64,000 bases of DNA from Xanthomonas phaseoli pv. phaseoli (GTDB lineage Bacteria; Pseudomonadota; Gammaproteobacteria; Xanthomonadales; Xanthomonadaceae): NCBI GenBank assembly GCA_022749655.1, contig CP094243.1, positions 62,001 to 126,000 on the forward strand. The letters are read 5' to 3'. How positions within the stretch are numbered: position 1 is the first letter of the stretch; each line of letters opens with the position of its first letter. The notes under the pieces are model-generated. The model saw only the letters and a program-made list of their open reading frames with translations, was not told the origin of the DNA and made no database searches. Positions 26,975-37,358 of the stretch are shown here, piece after piece. The position numbers were made by a program, and so were the translations under genes.

Positions 26975-27448
26975 ATGATCCACAACGATGTACTGCGCAG
27001 CATCCGCTATATGCTCGACCTCAGCGACGACAAGGTGGTGGACATCACCCACCTGGCCGACCCCGAGTTCGCGCTCGACAAGCCGCAGGTACAGGCCTGG
27101 CTGAAGAAGGAAGACGAGCCGGGCTTTGAGCCCTGCACCGATGCGATGCTGGCGCGTTTTCTGGATGGCCTGGTGCTGCGCTTCCGCGGCCGCGACGAGA
27201 GCCAGCCGCCACGCCCGCTGGAAACCCGCGTCGGCAACAACCTGGTGTTGAAGAAGCTGCGCGTGGCCTTCGAATTGAAGGACGTCGACATGCATGCCAT
27301 CTTCGCCAGCGCCGGCTTCCCGCTGTCCAAGCCGGAACTTTCCGCACTGTTTCGCCAGCCCGGCCACAAGAATTTCCGCCCCTGCGGCGACCAGTTGCTG
27401 CGCGCCTTCCTCAAGGGCCTGACCGCGCGGATGCGCGAAGCCGGTTGA
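26975..27448 (+). CDS. DUF1456 (YehS-like) protein
   Basis: A 157-aa protein made of two repeats of the DUF1456 module (NDVLRSIRYMLDLSDDKVVDI and NNLVLKKLRVAFELKDVDM), as in E. coli YehS. Small, soluble, function unknown. Complete; start ATG at 26975. Separate from the ureide operon by 169 bp. Confidence 0.88.
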   Translation: MIHNDVLRSIRYMLDLSDDKVVDITHLADPEFALDKPQVQAWLKKEDEPGFEPCTDAMLARFLDGLVLRFRGRDESQPPRPLETRVGNNLVLKKLRVAFELKDVDMHAIFASAGFPLSKPELSALFRQPGHKNFRPCGDQLLRAFLKGLTARMREAG

Positions 27449-28264
27449 TGTCCGGAGGGTGCGCGTGGCCCGACTCGGCCGGTCCGACCCCGATGCCATG
27501 CGACGTACGGTTGCCGTGTTTACCCAAGACACTGGCCGGCGCGATTTAGATCACGCGTAAAGCAGATGAGCCGAAGCTGGGCTGCACGCCCCTGCCGGCC
27601 CACTCTCGCGGGACACGCTGCAAGGACGTCCCTGTCAGCTCTTACGCGGAATCCATGCCATGCAAGGTCCCGCGACGGCAGGCAGGCAAGGACCCGTCGC
27701 GTTGTTTGTACTGCAGCGTTTTCAATAAGCAACGGGCAATGGCCTTGCGCTGCGCCCTTTGTTTTCGAACCAACCACCAGCCAACTGTCCGGCGCGCTGC
27801 CCTCGCCGCTTGCGTGACCGTTGGCGGCATGGATGCCGACATCGCGCCCCATGGACGGGTTTGCGGCGTGTCCCGCAAGCGGTGGGGCGCCGCGCCCTCG
27901 ACACAGCGAGCCTGCCACAGGGCCCGTGCCCACCCACCAAGGCAGGCGGCTTCGCTTCCGAGCACTTCCGCTCCAGGCTGGCCGTCGCAACGTTATCGAT
28001 GACCGGTGCACCGGAACACCCTGCACGCAACGCGGGCGCGACAGCGCCTGCAGACATGCTTCGGCAAGCAGTTCCAGGGCGATGTGTCGCCGCCCACGCT
28101 TCCAGGGATTGATGGTGCTGCAGGCACAGCCTGCGCTGCATCCGCCTGACGCAGGCACATCGATCCACAGACGGCGGCATGGCGCACCACACACCATCAA
28201 GTTGCCGTCCGGCCGCACCCGACATCGTCGCCGCAGCCTGCCGCAGCCCGTATCCTTCCCGCGC
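27449..28264. other. Long intergenic region, nothing recognised
   Basis: 816 bp between yehS-like and hrpB genes. Several open frames exist on both strands but are compositionally random for this GC, overlap each other and show no family resemblance. It may hold remnants of a lost gene. Confidence 0.4.
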
Positions 28265-30766
28265 ATGACCGACCCCGCTTTTCCGATCTCCCCGTTGTTG
28301 CCGCAGATTGGCGACAGTCTCGCCGCACATCCGCGGCTGGTGCTGGAAGCGCCGCCCGGCGCCGGCAAGACCACCCAGGTGCCGTTGGCACTGCTGCACG
28401 CGCCATGGCTGGCCGGCCGCAAGATCGTGATGCTGGAGCCGCGCCGCGTGGCCGCCCGCAGCGCAGCAACGTTCATGGCCCGCCAGCTCGGCGAGCCGGT
28501 CGGCGAGACCGTGGGCTACCGCATCCGCTTCGAGAACAAGACCTCCGCGCGTACCCGGATCGAAGTGGTCACCGAGGGCATCCTGACCCGGCTGATCCAG
28601 GACGACCCGATGCTGGAAAGCGTGGGCGTGCTGCTGTTCGACGAATTCCACGAACGGCACCTGGCCGGCGACCTGGGCCTGGCGCTGGCGCTGGATGTAC
28701 AGGCGCAGGTACGCGAGGACCTGCGCATCGTGGCGATGTCGGCCACGCTCGATGGCGAACGCTTGGCCAGCTTTCTGGAAGCGCCGCGGCTGAGCAGTGC
28801 CGGGCGCAGTTTCCCGGTGGAGATTGCGCACTTTCCGGCGCGCCGCGACGAAGCGCTGGAGCCGCAGACGCGGCGCGCGGTGGAGCACGCATTGTCCACG
28901 CATCCCGGCGACGTGCTGGTGTTCTTGCCCGGCCAGCGCGAGATCGCGCGCGTGCATAGCGCCCCTGCAAGATGCGCTGGATCCGGCGGTGCACGTGCTG
29001 CCGCTGCACGGCGAGCTGTCGGTGGAGGCGCAAAGCCAGGTACTGCAGCCCGACCCGCAAGGCCGCCGCCGCGTGGTGCTGGCCACCAACGTGGCCGAAT
29101 CTTCGGTCACCTTGCCCGGCGTGCGCGTGGTGATCGACAGCGGGCTGGCGCGCGAGCCGCATTACGACCCCAACAGCGGCTTTTCGCGGCTGGACGTGGC
29201 CACCATTGCGCAGGCCTCGGCCGACCAGCGCGCCGGGCGCGCCGGACGCGTGGCCAGCGGCTGGGCCTACCGGCTGTGGCCGCAGTCGCAGCGGCTGGAA
29301 CCGCAGCGCCGCGCCGAAATCACCCAGGTGGAACTGGCCGGCCTGGCACTGGAACTGGCCGCCTGGGGCAACAGCGCGCTGCGCTTTGTCGATGCGCCGC
29401 CCAGTGGCGCGCTGGCGGCCGCGCAGGAGCTGCTGCAGCGGCTGGGCGCGCTCACCGCAAGCGGCGGCGTCAGCGCACTCGGCAGGCGCATGCTCGCGCT
29501 GGGCACGCATCCACGCCTGGCGGCGATGCTGGCGCAGGCCGGCGATGCCTCGCGTGTGGCGCTGGCCTGCGATCTGGCCGCGCTGCTGGAAGCCCGCGAT
29601 CCGCTGCGCCAGGGCGGCGATGGGCTGGCCGCGCGTTGGCGGGCGCTGGCGGCGTTTCGTCAGGGCCGCAACGCGACCGACGCCAATCGCGGTGGCCTGG
29701 CGGCCATCGACAGCGCCGCCAAACAATGGCGGCGCCGGCTGCGCTGCGACAGCGCCCCGCCCGCCAGCGTGGAGGCGCACGTACTCGGCGACCTGCTATC
29801 GCATGCCTTCCCCGATCGCATCGCCGCCCGCCACCCGGCCGACCCGCTGCGCTACCTGCTCGCCAACGGCCGCAGCGCGCGCCTGTTCGAGCACAGCGAT
29901 CTGCGCGGCGAACCGTGGCTGGTGGCCAGCGAGCTGCGCTACGAAGCCAAGGATGCGCTGTTGCTGCGCGCCGCGCCGGTGGATGAAGCCTACCTGCGTC
30001 GCAGCCTGCCCGAGCGTTTCGTGCAGCAGGACGTGGTGCAGTGGGACGCGGACAAGCGCGCCCTGGTCGCCCGCCGCCAATCCAGCTTCGACCGGATCGT
30101 GCTCGACAGCCGCCCGGCCGGCCGCGTCGACCCGGCGCACGCGGCAGCCGCGCTCACCGACGCAGTGCGTCAACTCGGCCTGGACGCCCTGCCGTGGACC
30201 GACAACCTGCAGCAGTGGCGCGCCCGCGTGCAGTCGTTGCGGACATGGATGCCGGAGCTGGCGCTGCCCGATCTCTCCGATGCGGCGCTGCTGGAAACGC
30301 TGGACACCTGGCTACGCCCGGCCTTCGCCGGCAAGACCCGTCTGGACGCGCTGGATGAGCACAGCCTGGGTGAAGCACTGAAGAGCGCGCTGCCCTGGGA
30401 GCGCCGCCAATCGATCGACCGCCATGCGCCCACCCGCATCAGCGTGCCATCGGGCATGGAGCGGCAGATCGTCTACGCCCTCGACCACGCCGGCCAACCG
30501 CTGCCGCCAGTGCTGGCGGTCAAGCTGCAGGAACTGTTCGGCCTGGCCGAAACCCCACGCATCGCCGACGGCCGCATCCCGTTGACCTTGCACCTGCTGT
30601 CCCCGGGCGGGCGGCCGTTGCAGGTGACCCAGGACCTGAAGAGTTTCTGGGCCAATACATATCCGGACGTCAAAAAGAGATGAAGGGGCGGTATCCCAGG
30701 CATCCGTGGCCGGACGATCCTTGGACGGCTGCAGCGACCCATAGAGCAAAACCGCGTGGCACCTGA
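28265..30766 (+). CDS. hrpB: ATP-dependent helicase HrpB (two frameshifts)
   Basis: DEAH-type RNA helicase of about 830 aa, not the type III secretion HrpB. Motif I APPGAGKTTQVP, Ia LEPRRVAARSAA, II as DEFHERH (the DEFH form of HrpB), III SATLDGE, V LATNVAESSVTLPGV and VI QRAGRAGR are in order, then helicase-associated and HrpB C-terminal domains. An extra C in CCCC at 28962-28965 shifts the frame; removing it joins ARVHSA to LQDALDPAV. The A5 run at 30672-30676 lacks an A; with it the protein ends EMKGRYPRHPWPDDPW...KPRGT at 30766, otherwise at 30683. The restored tail runs into the 102-bp repeat. Confidence 0.85.
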
Positions 30767-31236
30767 AACGCATCGACCCGCAGCGGCGGTGACACAGACA
30801 GGCGCTCCAAATCCACTGCGGCGCGGACGGCTGCAGCGACCCATAGGGCAAAACCGCGTGGTACCTGAAACGCATCGACCCGCGGCGGCGGTGACACAGA
30901 CAGGCGCTCCAAGTCCACTGCGGCGCGGACGGCTGCAGCGACCCATAGAGCAAAACCGCGTGGCACATGAAACGCATCGACCCGCGGCGGCGGCGAAACA
31001 GACAGGCGCTCCAAATCCACTGCGGCGCGGACGGCTGCAGCGACCCACAGAGCAAAGCCACGCGGCACCTGAAGCGCACCGACCCGCGGCGGCGGTGACA
31101 CAGACAGGCGCTCCAAGTCCACTGCGGCGCGGACGGCTGCAGCGACCACCGAGCCAAACCATGCGACACCTGACACGCACGGAACGGCGGCGGCGGTGAA
31201 GGAAACCGATGCTCGAATCTCCTGCGGCACGCTACC
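30725..31236. repeat. 102-bp tandem repeat (minisatellite), 5 copies
   Basis: Units start at 30725, 30827, 30929, 31031 and 31133, exactly 102 bp apart, each opening ACGGCTGCAGCGACC. The first four are nearly identical; the fifth is diverged, most in its second half. The first unit contains the restored stop of hrpB, so the array appears to have grown out of that gene's 3' end. All three minus frames and one plus frame stay open across it because the period is a multiple of three, but no protein family is recognised. Confidence 0.9.
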
Positions 31237-31332
31237 TAACCGTAAGCCAAACGGCACCCAGCCCCGCTAACGCCGCCTATACGCATCAGCGCACAGACTG
31301 CAGATCACGTACTCAGAAAGGAAACGCCTCCG

Positions 31333-31764
31333 ATGAGCAAGCTGACTGTGATCACCGAACGCGCCCTGGAGCGTGCCCTGGAACTGGCTGGCACTGCGGG
31401 CGACCAGCTGCGTCATGCCGCGTCAAATGCGGGCGATCAGGCACGCAACGCTGGCAGCAGCCTGCGTCATTTCGGACCGAGCGCAAGCGAATGGCTCAAG
31501 ACCGGCGCCGCACTCGGCGCAGTGCGCACCGGTGGCAAGGCCGCCAGCAAGCTGGTCAAGCGCAACCCGGCCGTGACGGTTGCCGCCACGGTCGCAGGCC
31601 TGGGCCTGATCGGCTATGCGGTGTATCGCAAGCGCCAGCGTGACCAGCAGGTCCTGGGCGGCAACGTGCATCGTCTGGATCGCGAACATGCCAGCAATGC
31701 CAACGCACGCCGCGCGGCCTATCAGCGCCGCGGTGCGGTGACCCCGAGCGACGGCATCGAATAA
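31333..31764 (+). CDS. Conserved small membrane-associated protein, unknown
   Basis: A 143-aa basic protein. N-terminal helix with repeats of AGDQLRHAASNAGDQARNAG, then one predicted membrane segment (about 79-96, PAVTVAATVAGLGLIGYAVY) flanked by lysines and arginines, and a charged tail. Good ribosome site (AAGGA) and an intrinsic terminator just after the stop, so it is a real monocistronic gene. Family not recognised beyond a likely lineage-restricted protein. Confidence 0.7.
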   Translation: MSKLTVITERALERALELAGTAGDQLRHAASNAGDQARNAGSSLRHFGPSASEWLKTGAALGAVRTGGKAASKLVKRNPAVTVAATVAGLGLIGYAVYRKRQRDQQVLGGNVHRLDREHASNANARRAAYQRRGAVTPSDGIE

Positions 31765-31788
31765 GCCATCGCGCGAAGCAGACCTCGA

Positions 31789-31817
31789 ACGCCACGGCCT
31801 TGTGCCGTGGCGTTTTT
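31789..31817 (+). terminator. Rho-independent terminator
   Basis: Stem ACGCCACGGC / GCCGTGGCGT with a five-base loop, followed by TTTTT at 31813-31817, 25 bp after the stop of the small membrane-protein gene. Confidence 0.85.
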
Positions 31818-32093
31818 CGTTGGTGGCGTGCACGGCGGCGCGCAGCACAATGCGCCGATGTCGGCGATCGATGGAGCCACGCCGTTTGTCGTCTAGGTCA
31901 GTAAAGGTGCAGCCATCACCGCCACGAACACCGGTCGGCCATGCGTGGCTTGGATGAAGCGGGAGACAAGAACAGCGATCTCCCCGGTCACACGCTCCGG
32001 TCATCGCGCCCGACGGCGATGCGATCGTCTTGTCGGCGGCTACACGCCTTGGCGCCATGCCACGCGTGCCGCGCACACCAGAGACGCAACACT

Positions 32094-32666
32094 TCAGCGC
32101 CGGCCACGGCCCGGACGCGCGCTGGCCGTCTCTTCAGCGCGCCACTGCCCAGGTGCAAGCGCATCCAGCCGCCAGTGGCCGATGGCCACGCGTACCAGGC
32201 GCAAGGTCGGCAAGCCCACCGCTGCGGTCATGCGCCGCACCTGACGGTTGCGGCCTTCGGTGATCTGCAGCTCCAGCCAGGCATCGGGCACGGTCTTGCG
32301 CACCCGCACCGGAGGCTCGCGCGGCCACAGCTGCGGTGCCGGGTCGAGCATGCGCACCCGTGCCGGCCGGGTGGGGCCATCGTTGAGCACCACCCCGTCG
32401 CGCAACGCCTGCAGTTGTTCGGCGCGTGGCGCGCCCTCCACCTGTATCCAGTACGTTTTGGGCTGTTTGTGGCGCGGGTCGGTCAGCCGATGCGCCAATG
32501 CACCGTCGTCGGTCAGCAACAGCAGGCCTTCGCTGTCATGGTCCAGACGGCCTGCGGCGTACACATCGGGCGGCAGGCCGAATTCGGCCAGCGTGCGCTT
32601 GGGCGGTTGCGAGCGGTCGCTGAATTGCGAGAGCACACCGTAGGGTTTGTTCAACAACACCAACAT
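32094..32666 (-). CDS. rluE: 23S rRNA pseudouridine synthase, RluE type
   Basis: Small RsuA-family pseudouridine synthase, 190 aa, without an S4 domain, as in RluE (modifies U2457 of 23S rRNA). MLVLLNKPYGVLSQF, the catalytic-aspartate motif AAGRLDHDSEGLLLLTDDG, KTYWIQVEG and EGRNRQVRRMTAAVG are all present. Start ATG at 32666; a TTG two codons upstream is ignored. Alone in its transcription unit. Confidence 0.9.
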   Translation of the reverse strand: MLVLLNKPYGVLSQFSDRSQPPKRTLAEFGLPPDVYAAGRLDHDSEGLLLLTDDGALAHRLTDPRHKQPKTYWIQVEGAPRAEQLQALRDGVVLNDGPTRPARVRMLDPAPQLWPREPPVRVRKTVPDAWLELQITEGRNRQVRRMTAAVGLPTLRLVRVAIGHWRLDALAPGQWRAEETASARPGRGRR

Positions 32667-32757
32667 TGCCAATCCTGTTGCGCAAGGCGCTGCACCGACC
32701 CGATGACGTCCAACATCTGCATGCCGACGCGCAACGCGTCGGCATGCACGTTAGGCG

Positions 32758-33612
32758 TCAGCGCTTGACGAACTTCAAGGTCATGCGGTCGCTCTCGCCG
32801 ATGGCCTGGTACTTGGCATCGTCGGCCTTGTCATGACTATTGCTGGGCGGCAGCGTCCACACACCGCCCGGGTAATCCTTGGTGTCGCGCGGGTTGGCGT
32901 TGACCTCGCTCTTGCCCACCAGGGTGAAACCGGCGGCTTCGGCCATTGCAATCACCTGTGCCTGGCCGACGTAGCCGCTCTTGTCGTCGGCCGGCACATC
33001 GGCCTTGGCGCGATGTTCGACCACGCCGAGCACACCGCCGGGCTTGAGCACCTTATAGAAGCCGGCGAACATCGCCTCGGCATTGCCGGCCATGCGCCAG
33101 TTGTGCACGTTGCGGAAGGTCAGCACCAGGTCGGCGGAGTTGTCCACGCCGAAGGACGGCGACTTGGGCACATACGACACGAGCGACGGCTTGCCATACA
33201 CCTCAGGCTTGGCATGGAACTTCTTCTCCAGCTCATCGCGCGCACGCTGCGCGTACTCGCGGCTGCGGCCTTCCGGTGCAGATGCCGGGTCGACCACCGC
33301 GGCCACGTACTTGCCTTTTTCGCGCAGGTACGGCGCCAGGATTTCCGAGTACCAGCCGCCGCCCGGCGTAATTTCAATGACGGTCTGAGTCGGCTTGATG
33401 CCGAAGAACGCCAGCGTCTGACCGGGGTGGCGATATTGATCGCGCTGCACGTACACGCGGTCGCGCCAGTTGCCATCGATGGCCGCCTGCAATGCGGCGT
33501 CGGGCGCCGGCAAGGTCGCGCTGTCGGCGGGCTTTATTGCCATCGCCAGCGGCGCGCTCATCGCCACCACCACTCCCATCACACATGCACAGGCCAGCTT
33601 GTTGCGGATCAT
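32758..33612 (-). CDS. Exported methyltransferase-like protein
   Basis: A 284-aa protein with a clear signal peptide (MIRNKLACACVMGVVVAMSAPLAMA) followed by a class I SAM-methyltransferase-like domain: VIEITPGGGWYSEILAPYL (motif I), VLTFRNVHNW and LKPGGVLGVVEHR. SAM-dependent chemistry in the periplasm would be unusual, so the domain may have another ligand; proteins of this kind are widespread and uncharacterised. Full length, monocistronic. Confidence 0.82.
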   Translation of the reverse strand: MIRNKLACACVMGVVVAMSAPLAMAIKPADSATLPAPDAALQAAIDGNWRDRVYVQRDQYRHPGQTLAFFGIKPTQTVIEITPGGGWYSEILAPYLREKGKYVAAVVDPASAPEGRSREYAQRARDELEKKFHAKPEVYGKPSLVSYVPKSPSFGVDNSADLVLTFRNVHNWRMAGNAEAMFAGFYKVLKPGGVLGVVEHRAKADVPADDKSGYVGQAQVIAMAEAAGFTLVGKSEVNANPRDTKDYPGGVWTLPPSNSHDKADDAKYQAIGESDRMTLKFVKR

Positions 33613-33844
33613 CGCAGCACCCTCATCCGGGGAAAAAGTAGCGCGAGCCTAGCATGCGCTCCGGGACCTGCCATGTGCCCGCCATGCATTCGCGCAAGGC
33701 CTGATGCGGCCTCCCCGTCGCCGATATGTTCAGATCCTGTGAGCTGCTGAGGACGATCGGCGGAACGCTGAATCCACGCAGATGTCACACGCAACATCGG
33801 TATGCGTGACTATCCTGTTGCCAGTTCGAACAGGATCATCCACG

Positions 33845-34816
33845 ATGACCCAACCCCGCGCACTGGGCCGCTCCGGCCTGCAGGTTCAACCGATCGTCTT
33901 CGGCGGCAATGTGTTCGGCTGGAGTGCCGACGAGGCGACATCGTTCGCCTTGCTCGATGCATTCGTGGATGCCGGCTTCAATCTCATCGATACGGCCGAT
34001 GCATATTCCGGTTGGGTGCCCGGCAATCGCGGCGGCGAATCGGAAACCATCATCGGGCGCTGGCTTGCGCGCAGCGGCAAGCGCGACAAGGTGCTGATCG
34101 CCACCAAGGTGGCCAAGTGGAGCGAGCATCCCGGCCTGTCGCCGGACAACATCGCAGCGGCAGTGGAAGATTCGCTGACGCGTCTGCAGACCGATGTGAT
34201 CGATCTGTACCAGGCGCACGAAGACGACGAATCGATTCCGCTGGAAGCCACGCTGGCCGCGTTCGGCCGATTGATCGAACAGGGCAAGGTGCGTGCGATC
34301 GGCGCGTCCAACTACAGCGCCGCGCGCCTGCGCGATGCGTTGGATATTTCCGAGCAGTACAAGCTGCCGCGCTATGAAAGCCTGCAGCCGGAATACAACC
34401 TCTACGATCGCGCCGGTTACGAAGCCGAACTGGAGCCGCTGGTGCGCGAGCGCGAACTGGGCGTGATCAGCTACTACTCGCTGGCCAGCGGCTTTCTCAC
34501 CGGCAAATATCGCAGCGCCGACGATGCCGGCAAGAGCAGCGCGCGCGGCGCATCGGTGGTCAAGCAGTACGTCAACCCGCGTGGCCTGCGCATCCTGCAG
34601 GCGCTGGACGATCTGGCCGTGACGCACAACGCCACGCCTGCACAGATTGCGCTGGCCTGGCTGATCGCACGCCCCGGCCTGACCGCGCCGATCGTCAGCG
34701 CCACCAGCGTGACCCAGTTGCACGATGTGCTGGCAGCCGCACGCGTGGCGCTCAGTGCCGATCAGATCGCGCAACTGGACAGCGCCAGCGCGCCGGAATC
34801 ATCGGCATCCCGTTAG
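33845..34816 (+). CDS. Aldo/keto reductase
   Basis: A 323-aa NADPH-dependent aldo/keto reductase of the YajO/YghZ-like group (TIM barrel). The catalytic tetrad is visible: D in FNLIDTADAYSGW with Tyr, K in LIATKVAKW, and H in LYQAHEDDE; GASNYSAARL and the C-terminal NADPH loop (VSATSVTQL) also fit. Start ATG at 33845 (MTQPRALGRSGLQV). Substrate unknown, probably aldehyde detoxification. Confidence 0.9.
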   Translation: MTQPRALGRSGLQVQPIVFGGNVFGWSADEATSFALLDAFVDAGFNLIDTADAYSGWVPGNRGGESETIIGRWLARSGKRDKVLIATKVAKWSEHPGLSPDNIAAAVEDSLTRLQTDVIDLYQAHEDDESIPLEATLAAFGRLIEQGKVRAIGASNYSAARLRDALDISEQYKLPRYESLQPEYNLYDRAGYEAELEPLVRERELGVISYYSLASGFLTGKYRSADDAGKSSARGASVVKQYVNPRGLRILQALDDLAVTHNATPAQIALAWLIARPGLTAPIVSATSVTQLHDVLAAARVALSADQIAQLDSASAPESSASR

Positions 34817-34951
34817 TGCATCGGTGGGCAGGTCGCGTTGTTTGCCGAACATGCGCTCTGCTGCGTCCATGACCGCATTCCCTCGCGCAGCCGCACCGGC
34901 GGCTGCGCTCACCCGACCGCGCACGCGCGGACTGCTCGCGAGCCATTCCCC

Positions 34952-35978
34952 ATGACCTCCATCATTAACCGCCGCATCGTGCTGGCATCGCGCCCGCACG
35001 GAGAACCCAGCGCCGACAATTTCCGCATCGAAGAGGTCGCCGTCGCACCGACCGGCCACGATCAGATTCTGGTCCGCAATCGCTTCCTGTCGCTGGACCC
35101 GTATATGCGTGGCCGCATGGACGAAGGCCCGTCCTACGCCGCGCCGGTGGCCATCGATGCGGTGATGGAAGGCGGCACCGTCGGCGAAGTCATCGCATCC
35201 AATCACGCCGACTATCATCCTGGCGATCTGCTGGTGCTATCCGGTGGCTGGCAGACGCATGCCCTGCTGACCCCGACCACACCCCTGCGCAAGCTGCCCA
35301 AGGACGATAGCCTGCCACTGAGCACCGCGCTCGGCGTGTATGGCATGCCCGGCTTTACCGCGTACGCGGGCCTGCATGAAATCGGCAAGCCGCAGCCGGG
35401 CGAAACGCTGGTGGTTGCGGCCGCCAGCGGCCCGGTCGGCGCCACGGTGGCGCAGCTGGCACGCCTGGGGCCTGCGTGTGGTCGCCATTGCCGGTGGCGA
35501 AGAGAAGGTACGCTACCTGCGTGACACGCTGCAGGTGGACGTGGCGCTGGACCACCGCGCCGACGACTTTGCACAGCAGTTGCGCGACGCGACGCCGGAC
35601 GGCATCGACATCTATTTCGAAAACGTTGGCGGCAAGGTGTTCGATGCGGTGCTGCCGCAGCTCAACGACTTCGCACGCATCCCGGTCTGCGGCGTGATCG
35701 CCACCTACAACAGCCGCGGGCAAGCCCACCCCGGCCCGGATCGCCTGCCCGACTTCATGGGCCAGGTGCTGCGCAAACGCCTGACGGTGCGCGGCTTCAT
35801 CCAGCACGATTTCATCCGCCTGATGCCTGCCTTCCTGCGCGAAATGGGCCAGTGGCTGCGCGAGGACAAGATCCAGTACCGCGAGCACGTGCTGCACGGC
35901 CTGGACAGCGCCCCGCAGGGCCTGATCGACGTATTGCGCGGCAAGAACTTCGGCAAGGCCGTGGTCGCCCTCGCCTAA
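34952..35978 (+). CDS. NADP-dependent quinone oxidoreductase/alkenal reductase (frameshifted)
   Basis: Medium-chain dehydrogenase/reductase of about 341 aa without zinc ligands, of the leukotriene-B4 dehydrogenase/curcumin reductase type (MTSIINRRIVLASRPHGEPS, LDPYMRGRM, VYGMPGFTAYAGL, the NADP loop AASGPVGATVAQLA, YFENVGGKVFDAVL). One extra G in GGGG at 35467-35470 breaks the frame; removing it joins QLARLGL to RVVAIAGGEEKV. Otherwise complete. Likely reduces reactive enals/quinones. Confidence 0.87.
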
Positions 35979-36069
35979 CGCGATTGACCGACCGCGCTCC
36001 TTCCACCCGCTCGCTCTTGCGATCTCCATTCCAGTGGCAATGCGATGCGTGGGGCGCCGGCGCCACTTA

Positions 36070-36094
36070 TTCGTGATCCCACACACGACTTCGG
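36070..36094 (+). promoter_or_regulatory. PIP box upstream of xopE1
   Basis: TTCGT-N15-TTCGG matches the HrpX consensus TTCGB-N15-TTCGB exactly. A -10 element CACACT (YANNNT) starts 30 bp after it, and the effector ATG follows at 36160. Confidence 0.9.
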
Positions 36095-36124
36095 CGAACC
36101 AGCAACGTTCGCCGCGCACCTTGC

Positions 36125-36130
36125 CACACT
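36125..36130 (+). promoter_or_regulatory. -10 element of the xopE1 promoter
   Basis: CACACT fits YANNNT and lies 30 bp downstream of the PIP box, within the 30-32 bp spacing known for HrpX-driven promoters. Confidence 0.75.
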
Positions 36131-36159
36131 GGGTGCGGGGTTCATGATCGGAGAGCGAC

Positions 36160-37358
36160 ATGGGACTATGCATTTCAAAGCCAGCAATGTCGGGATCGAG
36201 CGTGGCAGCGTCGCCCGAGCATCCCGAAAGCCCTGCCTCAGAACAGGTCACCGCCCCCACGCCTTTACCCGAGCCATCGGTGCCGCCTAGCCTGCAGGGC
36301 TTGGCGAGACTCGGCGCTCCCCGTGCAAGGCGGGGGCGCTCCGGGAAACTGACCCTGCAGCCGCACGAAGTTCAGCAAGCCGCCTACCAATTCGGCATGC
36401 GCCTCAGCGGCAGACCCATCTAAGACGTTCGCGACCGTCAACGCCTGGCCGATGCGACGGAGACGGTGCACGAGGTGCGGCTGGCCTTGCACCATGGACG
36501 AGGAAATATCGATGACGATTTACGGCTCAGCAAGGGGTGCAGCTCCACCTGTAGTTACCTCTCTTACAGTTTCCTCTCTTACTGGCCCGGTAAACATGAC
36601 ATCAATTTGATGGCAGGTTGCGCGCTGGCTGTCAGCGCAGGCAATTGTGACCAAAACGCGGCGATCAACACGCGCCGGCATGCGGTCCGCATGGAGAGTG
36701 GCGGGCAGATAATGAACGTCTTTGACGATGATTGCGCCCACATGTACGCGCTGTATCAGCCCCGGGCTCGGCAGAGGCGGACGACTCGGCCGTCGTTCTC
36801 GACTCGTGGTCCGACGGTCCGGCGGTTCTGCTCAGGGATTCGCGCTGGGCCGGAACATACGGCACACATACCACTGTGATTGAGCGCTTCGACCAGCCGG
36901 GTGCAATCGATGCGCTGGCCAGGACCAACGCATTGCAAGCCGAAATCGAGGATCCGCAAACCGAGTTCCATGCACATCTGCGCAGTGTGGAGAGCGTCCT
37001 TCGCACCCCGCCAGTACCTCGCAAGGTCTATGCCTCGACTCCGGTCATCGGCCCCGATCTGGCCGAACGTACGCGTCAGCGGCTGCAGGAGCTCGCGCCG
37101 CGGACGCGTAAGGCTCTGGCCGCCGATGCTGCACGGCAAGCCTACGGGCTGGATGACGCACAGCCGGTCTCCCCGCGCACGACGTCAGCGATCCTGAAAG
37201 ACGCAGCACGCCTGGATGCATTGGGTCGCCCGCCCCTGAGCTGGGCGCCAACGCCTCACGCAAGGCTGAAGCGTTTTGTCACCAACGCCCGAACCAATGC
37301 AAGGCAGACTTTCTGGTATCGGCGCGGTTGGCGCCCGCCTGTTGTGGGAGCGAGATGA
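36160..37358 (+). pseudogene. xopE1: Type III effector XopE1 (HopX/AvrPphE family), disrupted
   Basis: HopX-family effector of about 399 aa expected. MGLCISKPAMSGS gives the N-myristoylation/palmitoylation signal (Gly2, Cys4) that targets XopE proteins to the plant plasma membrane. Catalytic-domain landmarks of this transglutaminase-like fold remain: the cysteine of SAGNCDQNAA, the histidine region CAHMYALYQ and the aspartate of VVLDSWSDGPAVLL. A TAA at 36421-36423 stops the frame after residue 87, and a one-base loss near 36767-36775 shifts it again before ADDSAVVLD. Either the effector has been inactivated or there are two sequencing errors. A perfect PIP box precedes it. Confidence 0.85.

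Noticed and set aside
28265..30766. hrpB as the type III secretion regulator/component HrpB
   Set aside because: Helicase motifs I-VI show the unrelated ATP-dependent helicase of the same name.
30725..31236. 102-bp repeats as a TAL effector repeat remnant
   Set aside because: The period equals that of TAL repeats (34 codons) and the genus is right, but none of the six frames gives the TAL consensus, and the array lies within the hrpB 3' end.
30725..31236. CRISPR array
   Set aside because: Units are directly adjacent with no unique spacers and are far longer than CRISPR repeats; no cas genes.
30312..31257. Long minus-strand proteins across the repeats (up to 285 aa)
   Set aside because: They are open only because the repeat period is divisible by three; composition is Arg/Cys/Ser-rich junk and no start signal is seen.
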